A program made the position numbers and the translations under genes. Shown here one piece after another: positions 1-5,862 of a DNA stretch of 7,373 nt. Origin of the DNA: Oscillospiraceae bacterium (GTDB lineage Bacteria; Bacillota; Clostridia; Oscillospirales; Oscillospiraceae); assembly GCA_031260745.1 (NCBI GenBank), contig JAISKY010000183.1, positions 1-7,373 of the forward strand. The letters run 5' to 3'. The stretch's first letter is position 1; each line of letters begins with the position of its first letter. The notes under the pieces were generated by a model. That model was not told where the DNA came from, did no database searches, and saw nothing but the letters and a program-made list of their open reading frames with translations.

Positions 1-900
1 GGTCAAAGTATGCGTCCCGAGCGACAAATCACCCCATATTTCGCTTAGGTCTACCGGAAACGTACCCGCAGACTGGTTAGACAGGCTTAATACTGTGGTA
101 GTATCTACCTTTGCCAAAATTGAAAAAATTTCGCCGTCAGCTTCGCTGACGGTATATTGTTGCGTAAAGGACGCGGACTTATTACCAAGTGACCCATCAG
201 CGGCAGGTTCAGAAATCAGAGGGGCAGAATTCAAGATTAACAGGGCGGGGCGGAAACCGTAATTAACGCCGGCGTTCGCCGGATTGTTACCACTGAAGTA
301 GCGAGCACCGGTGTACCCGCGAATAACACGGTACGCTTGGTTAGCTTGATATGTATCTTTCATCCAACTGTATATGCTCGCCCAGTGCCAGAACGCGCCG
401 TGGGTGCTTGTATAGTCCGCCGCGACTAATGAGTTGTCTAAATCCGTCGCTGTCGGCGTAGGCAATCCTCCTAACGCTAGGACGTTGCCAATGTAGTTAT
501 CCCAGTCGTTTGCCGGAGTGCCGCCGTTATCGCCGCTTGCCGTGCCGCCGGACATCAGACCAACTTGACACAGCACTCCGTCTATCGTCATACTTTGTCC
601 GGCTACATACCCCTGTGTATCGAGTGTGTTCCAAGACATACTTACTGCGGCGTTATAGCTCAAAATGTACTTGCCATTGCCGACATACACCCATTCCGCT
701 TGATACGCGTCGCTCGCGTCTGTATCGCGGAACTCGATATTGCCGCTGCTCCATTTCGGCGTGTCGCCGGCTGATGGCGCGCCAGTCGCCGCTGAATCAG
801 GTTGATACGGTTTCGTGGGTCGTATCTGTTTGGTATTATTCATATAGAATGTACCAAATTTGTACTTTGTTCCTACTACCGGATTACTCGGAATTGCCAT
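1..900 (-). CDS. DGR target protein: tail protein with C-type-lectin-like variable domain (3' end outside window)
   Basis: Reading from ATG at 900-898, the frame stays open for 300 codons to the window edge, so the C-terminus is missing. An AGGAGG ribosome site at 908-913, 7 nt upstream, fixes the start. Residues 1-130 are an unassigned N-terminal part, probably the virion-attachment side. Residues about 130-222 look like the C-type-lectin/FGE-type fold of DGR targets: NDWDNYIGNV, FWHWASIYSWM, RVIRGY and the closing GFRPALIL. The VR occupies residues 188-220. From about 221 a second domain begins (YTVSEADGEIF, LGTHTL) that resembles the Ig-like or fibronectin-like repeats of Firmicutes phage fibres. 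In DGR phages such proteins bind the host receptor, and the VR sets specificity. The gene is the last of the DGR cassette, 51 nt after the RT stop. The family call is strong; the exact adhesin role is inferred. Confidence 0.9.
   Translation of the reverse strand, partial: MAIPSNPVVGTKYKFGTFYMNNTKQIRPTKPYQPDSAATGAPSAGDTPKWSSGNIEFRDTDASDAYQAEWVYVGNGKYILSYNAAVSMSWNTLDTQGYVAGQSMTIDGVLCQVGLMSGGTASGDNGGTPANDWDNYIGNVLALGGLPTPTATDLDNSLVAADYTSTHGAFWHWASIYSWMKDTYQANQAYRVIRGYTGARYFSGNNPANAGVNYGFRPALLILNSAPLISEPAADGSLGNKSASFTQQYTVSEADGEIFSILAKVDTTTVLSLSNQSAGTFPVDLSEIWGDLSLGTHTLT
134..152 (-). other. Perfect 8-bp hairpin with GAA loop downstream of the VR
   Basis: On the coding strand the arms CCGTCAGC and GCTGACGG form a perfect 8-bp stem around a GAA loop, 87 nt beyond the VR end and inside the coding sequence (around TVSEADG, residues 250-256). 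In BPP-1 a hairpin or cruciform with an 8-bp stem and a small GA-rich loop, lying a few bases after IMH, promotes retrohoming. This one has a matching shape but sits farther away and within a gene. A T6 run follows after 5 nt, so it could also act as a weak terminator. The structure is visible in the sequence; its function is inferred. Confidence 0.5.
240..337 (-). repeat. DGR variable region (VR)
   Basis: This 98-bp stretch inside the target gene is a near copy of 2212-2309 in the same orientation. Seven positions differ: 269, 270, 290, 291, 293, 311 and 333. At each of them the template has T on the plus strand, which is A on the coding strand. The other 75 non-A positions are identical, and 16 of the 23 template adenines are unchanged. 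The resulting changes are N190Y, N197T, N203S, N204G and N211G, where the first residue is what the template encodes. All five codons are AAY in the template. The copy is mutated, so this is VR rather than TR; adenine-only substitution is the established DGR hallmark. Confidence 0.96.
241..258 (-). other. Candidate IMH (initiation of mutagenic homing) segment at the VR 3' end
   Basis: At the downstream end of the VR on the coding strand, positions 243-253 are an uninterrupted G/C run, and 241-268 is identical to the TR. In Bordetella phage BPP-1 a G/C-rich element at this place (IMH) directs cDNA integration into VR rather than TR. The sequence just beyond differs between the two copies from position 239 onward, as expected if flanks distinguish donor from recipient. 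The assignment rests on position and composition only. Confidence 0.55.
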
Positions 901-938
901 TATATTACCTCCTAAGATTTCATTTTTGCGGATATGAC

Positions 939-970
939 AAAAGCCGGACACTTACGACGTGTTCGGCTTT
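939..970 (-). terminator. Terminator-like hairpin spanning the RT stop codon
   Basis: The arms 959-970 and 940-951 form a 12-bp stem with one G-U pair around a 7-nt loop. In the minus direction the stem ends in TTTT (942-939) before the next G. The RT stop codon at 952-954 lies in the loop. It resembles an intrinsic terminator, but the T-tract is short. Because the target start lies only about 40 nt beyond with no clear promoter between, it more likely attenuates or processes the transcript than ends it. Confidence 0.5.
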
Positions 971-2022
971 CTGCCAAATTTATATTCTTTGTGTTCCACC
1001 GTTACGAACGGGTATCGCCGGAATATTTTCTTTGCCAAGTTATAACTGTTGCTGTGCCTTGCGTGTCCGAGCCAGCTATTCACCGCCAGTTGCACCCGCT
1101 TATACGGCAGTTTCCGGTTTTTCATCTTCCACGCCATTGCGCGGATTCGGCGTTTCATCGCCTGTTTGCTTGACGTGCGGACTTGCTTGTGCGTCGTATG
1201 TATGCGGAAACCGTAAGCATTTATACCCTGACTGTGCGGAAAGATTTTCGTTTTCGCGTTCAGTTCAAGGCGCAGACGTTCACGAATGAAATCACGCAGA
1301 TATACGAGTGTCCTTTGAGCGTCCTCTTTTGTCGGCAGACACACAATAATATCGTCCATATACCGGACGTAATACTGCAAGCCGAGGAAACGCTTTGCGT
1401 ACTGGTCTACCTCGTTCAGATAGATATTTGCCAAGTCCTGACTTGTTACGTTGCCGAGCGGTAGTCCGACGTCACCCTCCGGCGAACTGTCAATTATCGC
1501 GTCCATCAGACGCAGGAACCGCTCGTCTTTGATTCGTTTGCGGAGCAGTCCTTTCAGTATCTCGCGGTCAATAGTGTAAAAGAATTTCTTTACGTCCATT
1601 TTCAGAACCCAACAATCGCCGTGCCGCCACTTGCACAACCTCATAAAATGCTGTGTCCTGTCAACCGCCTTGTGCGTTCCGCGCCCGAGAATACAACCGT
1701 AGGTGTCCTTTATCAGCACATCTTTGTACGCCTCCCACAACGCCATATGAGCCGCGTACTGCACCACTTTATCTTTTATATGCGGCGCGGATATTTGACG
1801 CTCTTTGGGTTCAAAAACTTTGAATTGAATATAACTACCCGGGCTGTACGATTCCGCTTTCAACTCGCGCCACAAGCTCACTAGGTTACGCTCACGCGCC
1901 ATATCGAAAAGAATATGCTCTCTGCGATATTTGCGCTGTTCCCTTTGTGTCTGCTTGTAACTGCGTTTCAGCGTCGCCCAGTCACACACAATATCATAGT
2001 GTTGTACTTTTGTTGTGTTCAT
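952..2022 (-). CDS. DGR-type reverse transcriptase
   Basis: This 356-residue RNA-directed DNA polymerase would copy the TR RNA into cDNA with errors opposite template adenines. The fingers and palm motifs appear in order: FEPKERQISAP near 70-80, the first catalytic aspartate in KMDVKKFF (Asp143), the DGR-type GLPLGNVTSQ at 186-195 (other RTs usually have QG where this has the LG..TSQ form), and YVRYMDD with catalytic Asp223 and Asp224. AYGFRIH near 269-275 is the next palm motif. The C-terminus (280-356) is basic and matches the thumb region. No maturase or endonuclease domain is seen, and the length is usual for DGR RTs. The ATG at 2022 has no convincing Shine-Dalgarno sequence (CTCTCTTT precedes it), so translation may be weak. 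It lies between TR and target gene, and Avd is its expected partner. Confidence 0.96.
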   Translation of the reverse strand: MNTTKVQHYDIVCDWATLKRSYKQTQREQRKYRREHILFDMARERNLVSLWRELKAESYSPGSYIQFKVFEPKERQISAPHIKDKVVQYAAHMALWEAYKDVLIKDTYGCILGRGTHKAVDRTQHFMRLCKWRHGDCWVLKMDVKKFFYTIDREILKGLLRKRIKDERFLRLMDAIIDSSPEGDVGLPLGNVTSQDLANIYLNEVDQYAKRFLGLQYYVRYMDDIIVCLPTKEDAQRTLVYLRDFIRERLRLELNAKTKIFPHSQGINAYGFRIHTTHKQVRTSSKQAMKRRIRAMAWKMKNRKLPYKRVQLAVNSWLGHARHSNSYNLAKKIFRRYPFVTVEHKEYKFGRKPNTS

Positions 2023-2146
2023 AAAGAGAGTGTGCGGTATGTCGGCGTTTCTTAGGTCGTGTGGCGTTTATTACGCAGTGACGGTCAAACTCGGCGGCAT
2101 ACCATTGTTCAAGTGTTCGCGTTTTTTCTACGCCGGATTAGAACTC

Positions 2147-2171
2147 CCCTGAAGTGTCTGCACTTACAGGG
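2147..2171 (-). other. Spacer hairpin downstream of the TR
   Basis: The minus strand reads CCCTGtAAGTG, CAGA loop, CACTTCAGGG: a 10-bp stem with a single bulged T and a 4-nt loop. It begins about 40 nt after the TR 3' end, in the part of the spacer that in BPP-1 carries RT/Avd-binding and priming elements. Its 5' arm shares ten bases (ACTTACAGGG on the plus strand, 2162-2171) with the TR 3' boundary at 2208-2217. Confidence 0.6.
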
Positions 2172-2211
2172 ACACGCCGGCAGAGCCGTAGCCATACCGG
2201 TCAAAATACTT

Positions 2212-2309
2212 ACAGGGCGGGGCGGAAACCGTAATTAACGTTGGCGTTCGCCGGATTGTTATTATTGAAGTAGCGAGCACCGTTGTACCCGCGAATAACA
2301 CGGTTCGCT
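2212..2309 (-). repeat. DGR template region (TR)
   Basis: This is the invariant donor copy of the VR at 240-337: 91 of 98 positions are identical, and all seven differences are at coding-strand adenines here. It has 23 adenines on that strand. Read in the VR frame, it carries nine AAY codons, five of which have changed in the VR. AAY codons are typical of templates because A-mutation there gives a wide range of residues without stop codons. The frame ends in TAA at the TR boundary, consistent with no selection for coding past this point. It lies downstream of avd and upstream of the RT. Confidence 0.96.
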
Positions 2310-2342
2310 GTCAGTTCTAACCCTGGGGATTCCTCGTCCCGG

Positions 2343-2735
2343 TTACGTCGGCATTGAATCAAACATTGAGGACTGACCTTTAATCATTCCCTGCGCGTTC
2401 TTTATCAACCCGCCCGTAATTTTACCGAGTTCACTCACTCTTTCCTGCAACTGCAAGGATTTTTTCTCTGTTATATATTTCTGTTCTCTCGCAATCGAGA
2501 AAAGAACGAGTATCAGTTTTAGGTCCGCATCCACTTCGCGGAACCTCTGTTCACGCACATCGCCGCGCCTTGACGTATTCGCAAGCATTGTATTCCTAAG
2601 CACACGGTAAAACGCTTGCTTTATCTCCTGGCACAATCCGAATTTCTCCGCTTTCGGGAAGTTCTGCAATGTCGGGTATACGTCGCGGTTTAACACTACC
2701 TCCGTTTTCTTTTGCAGTATCAGTGGTTCACCCAT
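2343..2735 (-). CDS. avd: DGR accessory variability determinant (Avd-like four-helix protein)
   Basis: Avd proteins are small basic helical-bundle proteins that form pentamers, bind the RT and the template RNA, and are needed for mutagenic cDNA synthesis. I place the start at ATG 2735 (130 residues, MGEPLI...) because AAGGAGA lies 8 nt upstream. An in-frame ATG at 2804 would add 23 residues but has no ribosome site and would put the promoter inside the gene. Recognisable features are FPKAEKFGLCQEIKQAF near 26-42 (end of helix 1 into helix 2), a long helix with DADLKLILVLFSIAREQKYI near 69-88, and ERVSELGKITGGLIK near 98-112, all typical of the family. The protein is mostly helical with many Lys and Arg and no signal peptide. 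It is the first gene of the DGR cassette, directly before the TR, which supports the assignment. Confidence 0.88.
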   Translation of the reverse strand: MGEPLILQKKTEVVLNRDVYPTLQNFPKAEKFGLCQEIKQAFYRVLRNTMLANTSRRGDVREQRFREVDADLKLILVLFSIAREQKYITEKKSLQLQERVSELGKITGGLIKNAQGMIKGQSSMFDSMPT

Positions 2736-2759
2736 AACGCAATTCTCCTTTGGATTATT

Positions 2760-2783
2760 TGTGTTAGTTTTCATTCTAACACA
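2760..2783. promoter_or_regulatory. Palindrome over the -10 and start site (operator candidate)
   Basis: Arms of TGTGTTAG and CTAACACA form a perfect 8-bp inverted repeat around an 8-nt centre. It covers the -10 box and predicted start point of the avd promoter. A dimeric repressor bound here would block transcription. It is not followed by a T-tract on either strand, so it is not a terminator. No regulator gene is visible in the window. Confidence 0.5.
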
Positions 2784-2801
2784 TAACCCGCAGGATTTCA
2801 A
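2773..2801 (-). promoter_or_regulatory. Predicted sigma70-type promoter of the DGR cassette
   Basis: On the minus strand, TTGAAA (2801-2796) and TAGAAT (2778-2773) are separated by exactly 17 nt, and TGT directly precedes the -10 box, making it an extended -10. Transcription would begin near 2766, about 20 nt before the avd ribosome site. It lies in the only sizeable gap between the tail-fibre gene and avd, so the DGR could be expressed separately from the late tail operon. Confidence 0.72.
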
Positions 2802-2814
2802 CATTTTTTGTGAA

Positions 2815-3966
2815 TTAGATTAGCACCTTGCCGCCATCCGCGCTGCTGTACAACCCCGATATTAGGTTTACGTCCGTCGGACTGTCTATTTCGTCGCGGC
2901 TGACATTGCCGATGTCCTCATCGTCTATAAGCTGTTGCTCCGCTAACTGCCATACAACGTGGTGCAAACTCTCCGCGAGATTGACTACGCTTATTCCGCC
3001 GCTGACCGTATTCGCAACTGTCGTCGCAACGCTCGTAACTATGCCGTTCAGATTAGCGGCATTGACCACGCGGTCGTCTTCGGACGTTCCGGCGATACCT
3101 TCTTCGACGCTCATTGTTTCGTAGTCCGAACCGCCGCCTACGCCGCCGACTATATCCCATTCAGTACCGTTATAAACAAACTGAACCGATTTTCCCGCAA
3201 TCAGCGCCGCTCTTGCCTCTAATGTCATAGCCGCCGCGCCTGTATCGCTGACGTTCAGCGTGACAATATCGTCAGTTACCGTATTCGTTTCCGCAATCAG
3301 TAGTATTACGGGCTTTCCGGTCAACAGCGCGAAACCGTCAACGTCCGCGCTCTTGTTCGGCTCGTCAGCCGCCGTTGAGATAATACCGTACATCGGTCGT
3401 CCGGCGTTGTCAGCCGACGCTTGCAGTTCCGTCAACTGCGCTTCAATCGGTTCCAGCGCGTCGTCGAGATTGCCCACGGTTATGTACGCCGTTACGTCGA
3501 TATTCACCGTTACCTCCGACGTATTGCCGTGTACCAGTCCGACATTGAGGTCAAACGTAAAGTTTGGCATTGGATTTCCGCTGTCCAGCGGTATCGGTAT
3601 CGGGAAATTTGTCGCGTATACTTCGATTAGCGTTTCATCGCTTATCGGGATTTTGTTGCCGTCGGTATCGTAATCGTAAAGCTGTCCGAATATGCCTACG
3701 ACATATAAATCAGTCTGTCCCGTAATTCCGGTATTGCTCACTTGTACCGTAGCGTTCGTTATATTCCCGCTTGCGACTGCCGCCGTTATCGGGAAGTCCT
3801 TTATCGGGTCGGCAATTTCCGTCATTGCCGCCATCGCGGTCGGGTCTGTATCTGCCGGCGTAGAGCCTCCGGTCGCTTTTGTGTACTCCAAGCCGTGACC
3901 AATGCCGGCCGCAAATAGGTTTACTCCGGCATTGGTTACTATTTTGCTCCAAGAATCATTTTGCAT
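2815..3966 (-). CDS. Tail-fibre or tail-collar-like structural protein
   Basis: This 383-residue protein starts at ATG 3966 with AAAGGAG 6 nt upstream. The N-terminus (SWSKIVTNAGVNLFAAG) resembles the start of phage tail-collar fibre proteins, which begin with a similar 'I-T-x-A-G' segment that anchors them to the baseplate. Residues about 50-190 are rich in Thr, Val, Asn and Asp and look beta-stranded, with no signal peptide. The region EEGIAGTSEDDRVVNAANLNGIVTSVA resembles short repeats common in Firmicutes fibre proteins, and AESLHHVVWQLAEQQ may be a short helical segment. It follows the DUF2313 gene by 16 nt, the usual place for fibre genes after XkdU in PBSX-like clusters. It carries no copy of the DGR repeat, so it is not a target of this DGR. 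The family call rests on position and sequence style and is less certain than for its neighbours. Confidence 0.65.
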   Translation of the reverse strand: MQNDSWSKIVTNAGVNLFAAGIGHGLEYTKATGGSTPADTDPTAMAAMTEIADPIKDFPITAAVASGNITNATVQVSNTGITGQTDLYVVGIFGQLYDYDTDGNKIPISDETLIEVYATNFPIPIPLDSGNPMPNFTFDLNVGLVHGNTSEVTVNIDVTAYITVGNLDDALEPIEAQLTELQASADNAGRPMYGIISTAADEPNKSADVDGFALLTGKPVILLIAETNTVTDDIVTLNVSDTGAAAMTLEARAALIAGKSVQFVYNGTEWDIVGGVGGGSDYETMSVEEGIAGTSEDDRVVNAANLNGIVTSVATTVANTVSGGISVVNLAESLHHVVWQLAEQQLIDDEDIGNVSRDEIDSPTDVNLISGLYSSADGGKVLI

Positions 3967-3982
3967 TATTCGCTCCTTTTCA

Positions 3983-4690
3983 TTATGGTAATATAATGTT
4001 TCCGTAGGTTGTTAGCGTCAGCCCCCGGAACATTACCGGGATAGTCGGCATCTTCGGAACACCTAAGTCAATCCGTCCGAAAGCTGAGTTGAGGAATACG
4101 CCTGTGTAAATACTCGTATCGTTCCGTATTTCCGGCAATTGCGGCGTGTCCGTTTGTTCCCTGACGTAGTAACTGCCAATCAAGCCGCGATACAACAACA
4201 TTTTTGATGTATCAATACTAATCAAAGTATCGTAGTGCGCCGGAACTACGTCTATAAACAGCGACCCAATAATCTTTACCGCGTCGGGCGGAGCTTGTGA
4301 GTTCGCGATTACTTCCAGCGAGTAAACCGAATTGTCAATCAGCAGTGACCACGCGCCGACTCCGAGCGACGTATTCAGCAACTCTTTCATTTTCGGCGTT
4401 GTGTATGGTATACCACGCGCCATATATGCCAATATTCTGAATCTGCGGTATGTCGCGGATTCCGTGCCGTCGCTTTCAATGCCGAGCGCGTTTTCCCACA
4501 GCGTAAGCCGGGCTTCACTGCACGTCTGCACAAACAGGTCGCACAGCACCTGTACCGCGAAACCGTATAACTTGCGGAACTCTATATCTTCGGTTTCAGT
4601 CAGAGCCTTATATTCTTCAATCCGCTTAAAGAATTCCGGGAGCAAATTGTATAAATCTACGTCAATTTCCACCTTGAACGGCATTACCAC
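3983..4690 (-). CDS. xkdU-like: Baseplate protein, DUF2313 (XkdU / Mu gp48 / YmfQ-like)
   Basis: This 235-residue protein belongs to the DUF2313 tail-assembly family, the counterpart of P2 gpI, which sits beside the baseplate J protein and helps attach fibres to the baseplate. Family-like features are LYNLLPEFFKRIEEYKALTETE near 13-34, LTLWENALGI near 62-71, YRRFRILAYMARGIPYTTPKMKELL near 81-105, and a C-terminal beta region. The start is probably GTG at 4690, since GAGGTGAT ends only a few bases upstream. An in-frame ATG at 4684 is the alternative and changes two residues. It begins 23 nt after the XkdT stop and runs directly into the fibre gene, the normal order for a contractile-tail cluster. 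Confidence 0.82.
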   Translation of the reverse strand: MVMPFKVEIDVDLYNLLPEFFKRIEEYKALTETEDIEFRKLYGFAVQVLCDLFVQTCSEARLTLWENALGIESDGTESATYRRFRILAYMARGIPYTTPKMKELLNTSLGVGAWSLLIDNSVYSLEVIANSQAPPDAVKIIGSLFIDVVPAHYDTLISIDTSKMLLYRGLIGSYYVREQTDTPQLPEIRNDTSIYTGVFLNSAFGRIDLGVPKMPTIPVMFRGLTLTTYGNIILP

Positions 4691-4713
4691 AAATCATCAC
4701 CTCTTTTCGCGCC

Positions 4714-5862
4714 TTAATTAAATGTTACCGTGCCGAGCGTTGGCAGTTGCTGTAATTCCGGCGTTTCCGACAGCGCAATGTCAAGCGTATCGCCGTTAAG
4801 CGTTATACCGCTTACGTTCGCTACTCCCTCGGAGCGGAGTACGGCAAACTGTACCCACGCGATTTCTACGCTAAGCGGATATTCCACCACGTTCCGGGTT
4901 AGTTTCTTGCCCCACTCCCTGCGTAAATCAAGCAGATACGCGTTCACCGAAGCCGTTACCGCGCTTTGTACCGTCGTGACGCTGTAACCGCCTCTGACCG
5001 TCAGCGTCATTGCTACGTCAACCTCAAACGCCTCCGGCTTGTTGATTGTTACCTGCGCTCCAATCGTCGCCATACCGTAACCGTTCGCGCTGGGATTTGT
5101 ATCGTCTGCTTCAGGCGGACATATAACATTTTGCACGATGTTAATTAAATCGTCGGACGGAATACTGAATGTACTGTCAATAATCGAGCATAGGACGGTG
5201 CCGCCGCCTTGCCAGTGCGGATATATCTGTACGCCGCCAACTCCGTCAATCTCCAAACACGCCGCTCTGTACGCCGCGATATTACCTCCGAACGGCTTTT
5301 GCGTGAAACTATCCCAATACCGCTCTTTGAGCGATGCGTTATCCTCCGCTTCTTCGCCGGGGATTAGTATACCGACTAGAGTTGCGATATGCAGATTGCT
5401 CCCGAATTCCGCGGTTATCGGCAGTAACGCGCCAATGTAGCCGTTTCCCACAATACCCGGCTTTTCGCTTACTACCTCGTAATGATAATTTCCGTCGCTG
5501 TCAACTTCGCGGAACCGTTGCGTATTAAAGATAACGCTGTCCGCGCCGTTGATTGTACTGAACCGCTTATTGGTCCCGACGTCAATATCGAATACCGCCT
5601 CGCCTATCGCGGCATTTGCGTTGTCGCGGTGTACTCCGCGTTCTTCCGCCCGATATTCTATTGCCGCGTTATCCTCCGCGGTCGTCATAAATCCGTTAGC
5701 TTGTATACGTTTAAGCAACAGATAAACATTCTCAAACTCCCACGATTCCGGTCGGAGCGCCGTATCAATCAGCGACCCCTCGCGTTTATCGTATTTGTTC
5801 GGTACGCGTTGTTCCTGCTCTTGCAGAATCCTATAATAAGTCTTGTCGGAAAAGTCAATCAT
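4714..5862 (-). CDS. xkdT-like: Baseplate J-like protein (XkdT / P2 gpJ)
   Basis: This 382-residue protein forms the wedge of a contractile-tail baseplate. The N-terminus shows the family's YDKREGSLIDTALRP segment (24-38), which links to the inner baseplate. The most diagnostic stretch is PGEEAEDNASLKERYWDSFTQKPFGGNIAAYRAACLEIDGVGGVQIYP (168-215): an 'ED...LK.RY' helix, then 'GGN..AYR' and 'GVGGV..YP'. A beta-rich C-terminal domain follows (ALRSEGVANVSGITLNG). The length fits XkdT-type proteins. The start at 5862 overlaps the preceding stop as ATGA, which suggests translational coupling; GGAGG lies 13 nt upstream, a somewhat long spacing. Confidence 0.92.
   Translation of the reverse strand: MIDFSDKTYYRILQEQEQRVPNKYDKREGSLIDTALRPESWEFENVYLLLKRIQANGFMTTAEDNAAIEYRAEERGVHRDNANAAIGEAVFDIDVGTNKRFSTINGADSVIFNTQRFREVDSDGNYHYEVVSEKPGIVGNGYIGALLPITAEFGSNLHIATLVGILIPGEEAEDNASLKERYWDSFTQKPFGGNIAAYRAACLEIDGVGGVQIYPHWQGGGTVLCSIIDSTFSIPSDDLINIVQNVICPPEADDTNPSANGYGMATIGAQVTINKPEAFEVDVAMTLTVRGGYSVTTVQSAVTASVNAYLLDLRREWGKKLTRNVVEYPLSVEIAWVQFAVLRSEGVANVSGITLNGDTLDIALSETPELQQLPTLGTVTFN

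Larger units (their letters stand above)
2135..2323 (-). repeat. Inverted repeat enclosing the TR
   Basis: On the minus strand the arm at 2323-2313 (GGGTTAGAACT) is complementary to the arm at 2145-2135 (AGTTCTAATCC), giving 11 pairs including one G-U. The arms lie just outside the TR on one side and after the spacer hairpin on the other, so pairing would bring the two ends of the template RNA together. Eleven pairs over this distance could be chance, but the placement is suggestive. Confidence 0.45.
2023..2342 (-). ncRNA. DGR template RNA region: TR with flanks and structured spacer
   Basis: The 320 bp between the avd stop and the RT start hold no supported gene. They contain the TR (2212-2309) and a 189-nt spacer to the RT. 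In BPP-1 the TR and downstream spacer form one structured RNA that binds RT and Avd and primes cDNA synthesis. Here the region shows a hairpin at 2147-2171 and complementary arms at 2135-2145 and 2313-2323 that could close the TR into a domain. It would be transcribed from the promoter before avd. RNA ends cannot be read from the sequence. Confidence 0.75.

Noticed and set aside
510..1289. Long open frame on the plus strand across the target and RT genes
   Set aside because: It is antisense to two clear genes, rich in Cys/Arg/Tyr as expected for a shadow frame, with no ribosome site or recognisable domain.
952..2022. Group II intron or retron RT
   Set aside because: There is no maturase or endonuclease domain and no intron or msr/msd structure; the TR/VR pair and Avd identify a DGR.
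2108..2194. Small minus-strand ORF (28 codons, starting ATGGCTACG) between TR and RT
   Set aside because: It has no ribosome site and overlaps the structured spacer; it is better explained as non-coding RNA.
2760..2783. Palindrome as terminator of the fibre gene
   Set aside because: The stem is AT-rich and is not followed by a T-tract on either strand; the overlap with a -10 box suggests an operator instead.
2736..2804. Upstream ATG at 2804 as avd start
   Set aside because: It has no ribosome site, the extra residues are unlike Avd, and the stretch holds the promoter; ATG 2735 has AAGGAGA at good spacing.
2828..3673. Several plus-strand open frames over the fibre gene
   Set aside because: They mirror the minus-strand codon pattern, and all real neighbours run on the minus strand.
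2815..3966. Second DGR target in the fibre gene
   Set aside because: No segment there resembles the TR, including its G/C-rich end, and no lectin-like GFRP ending is present.
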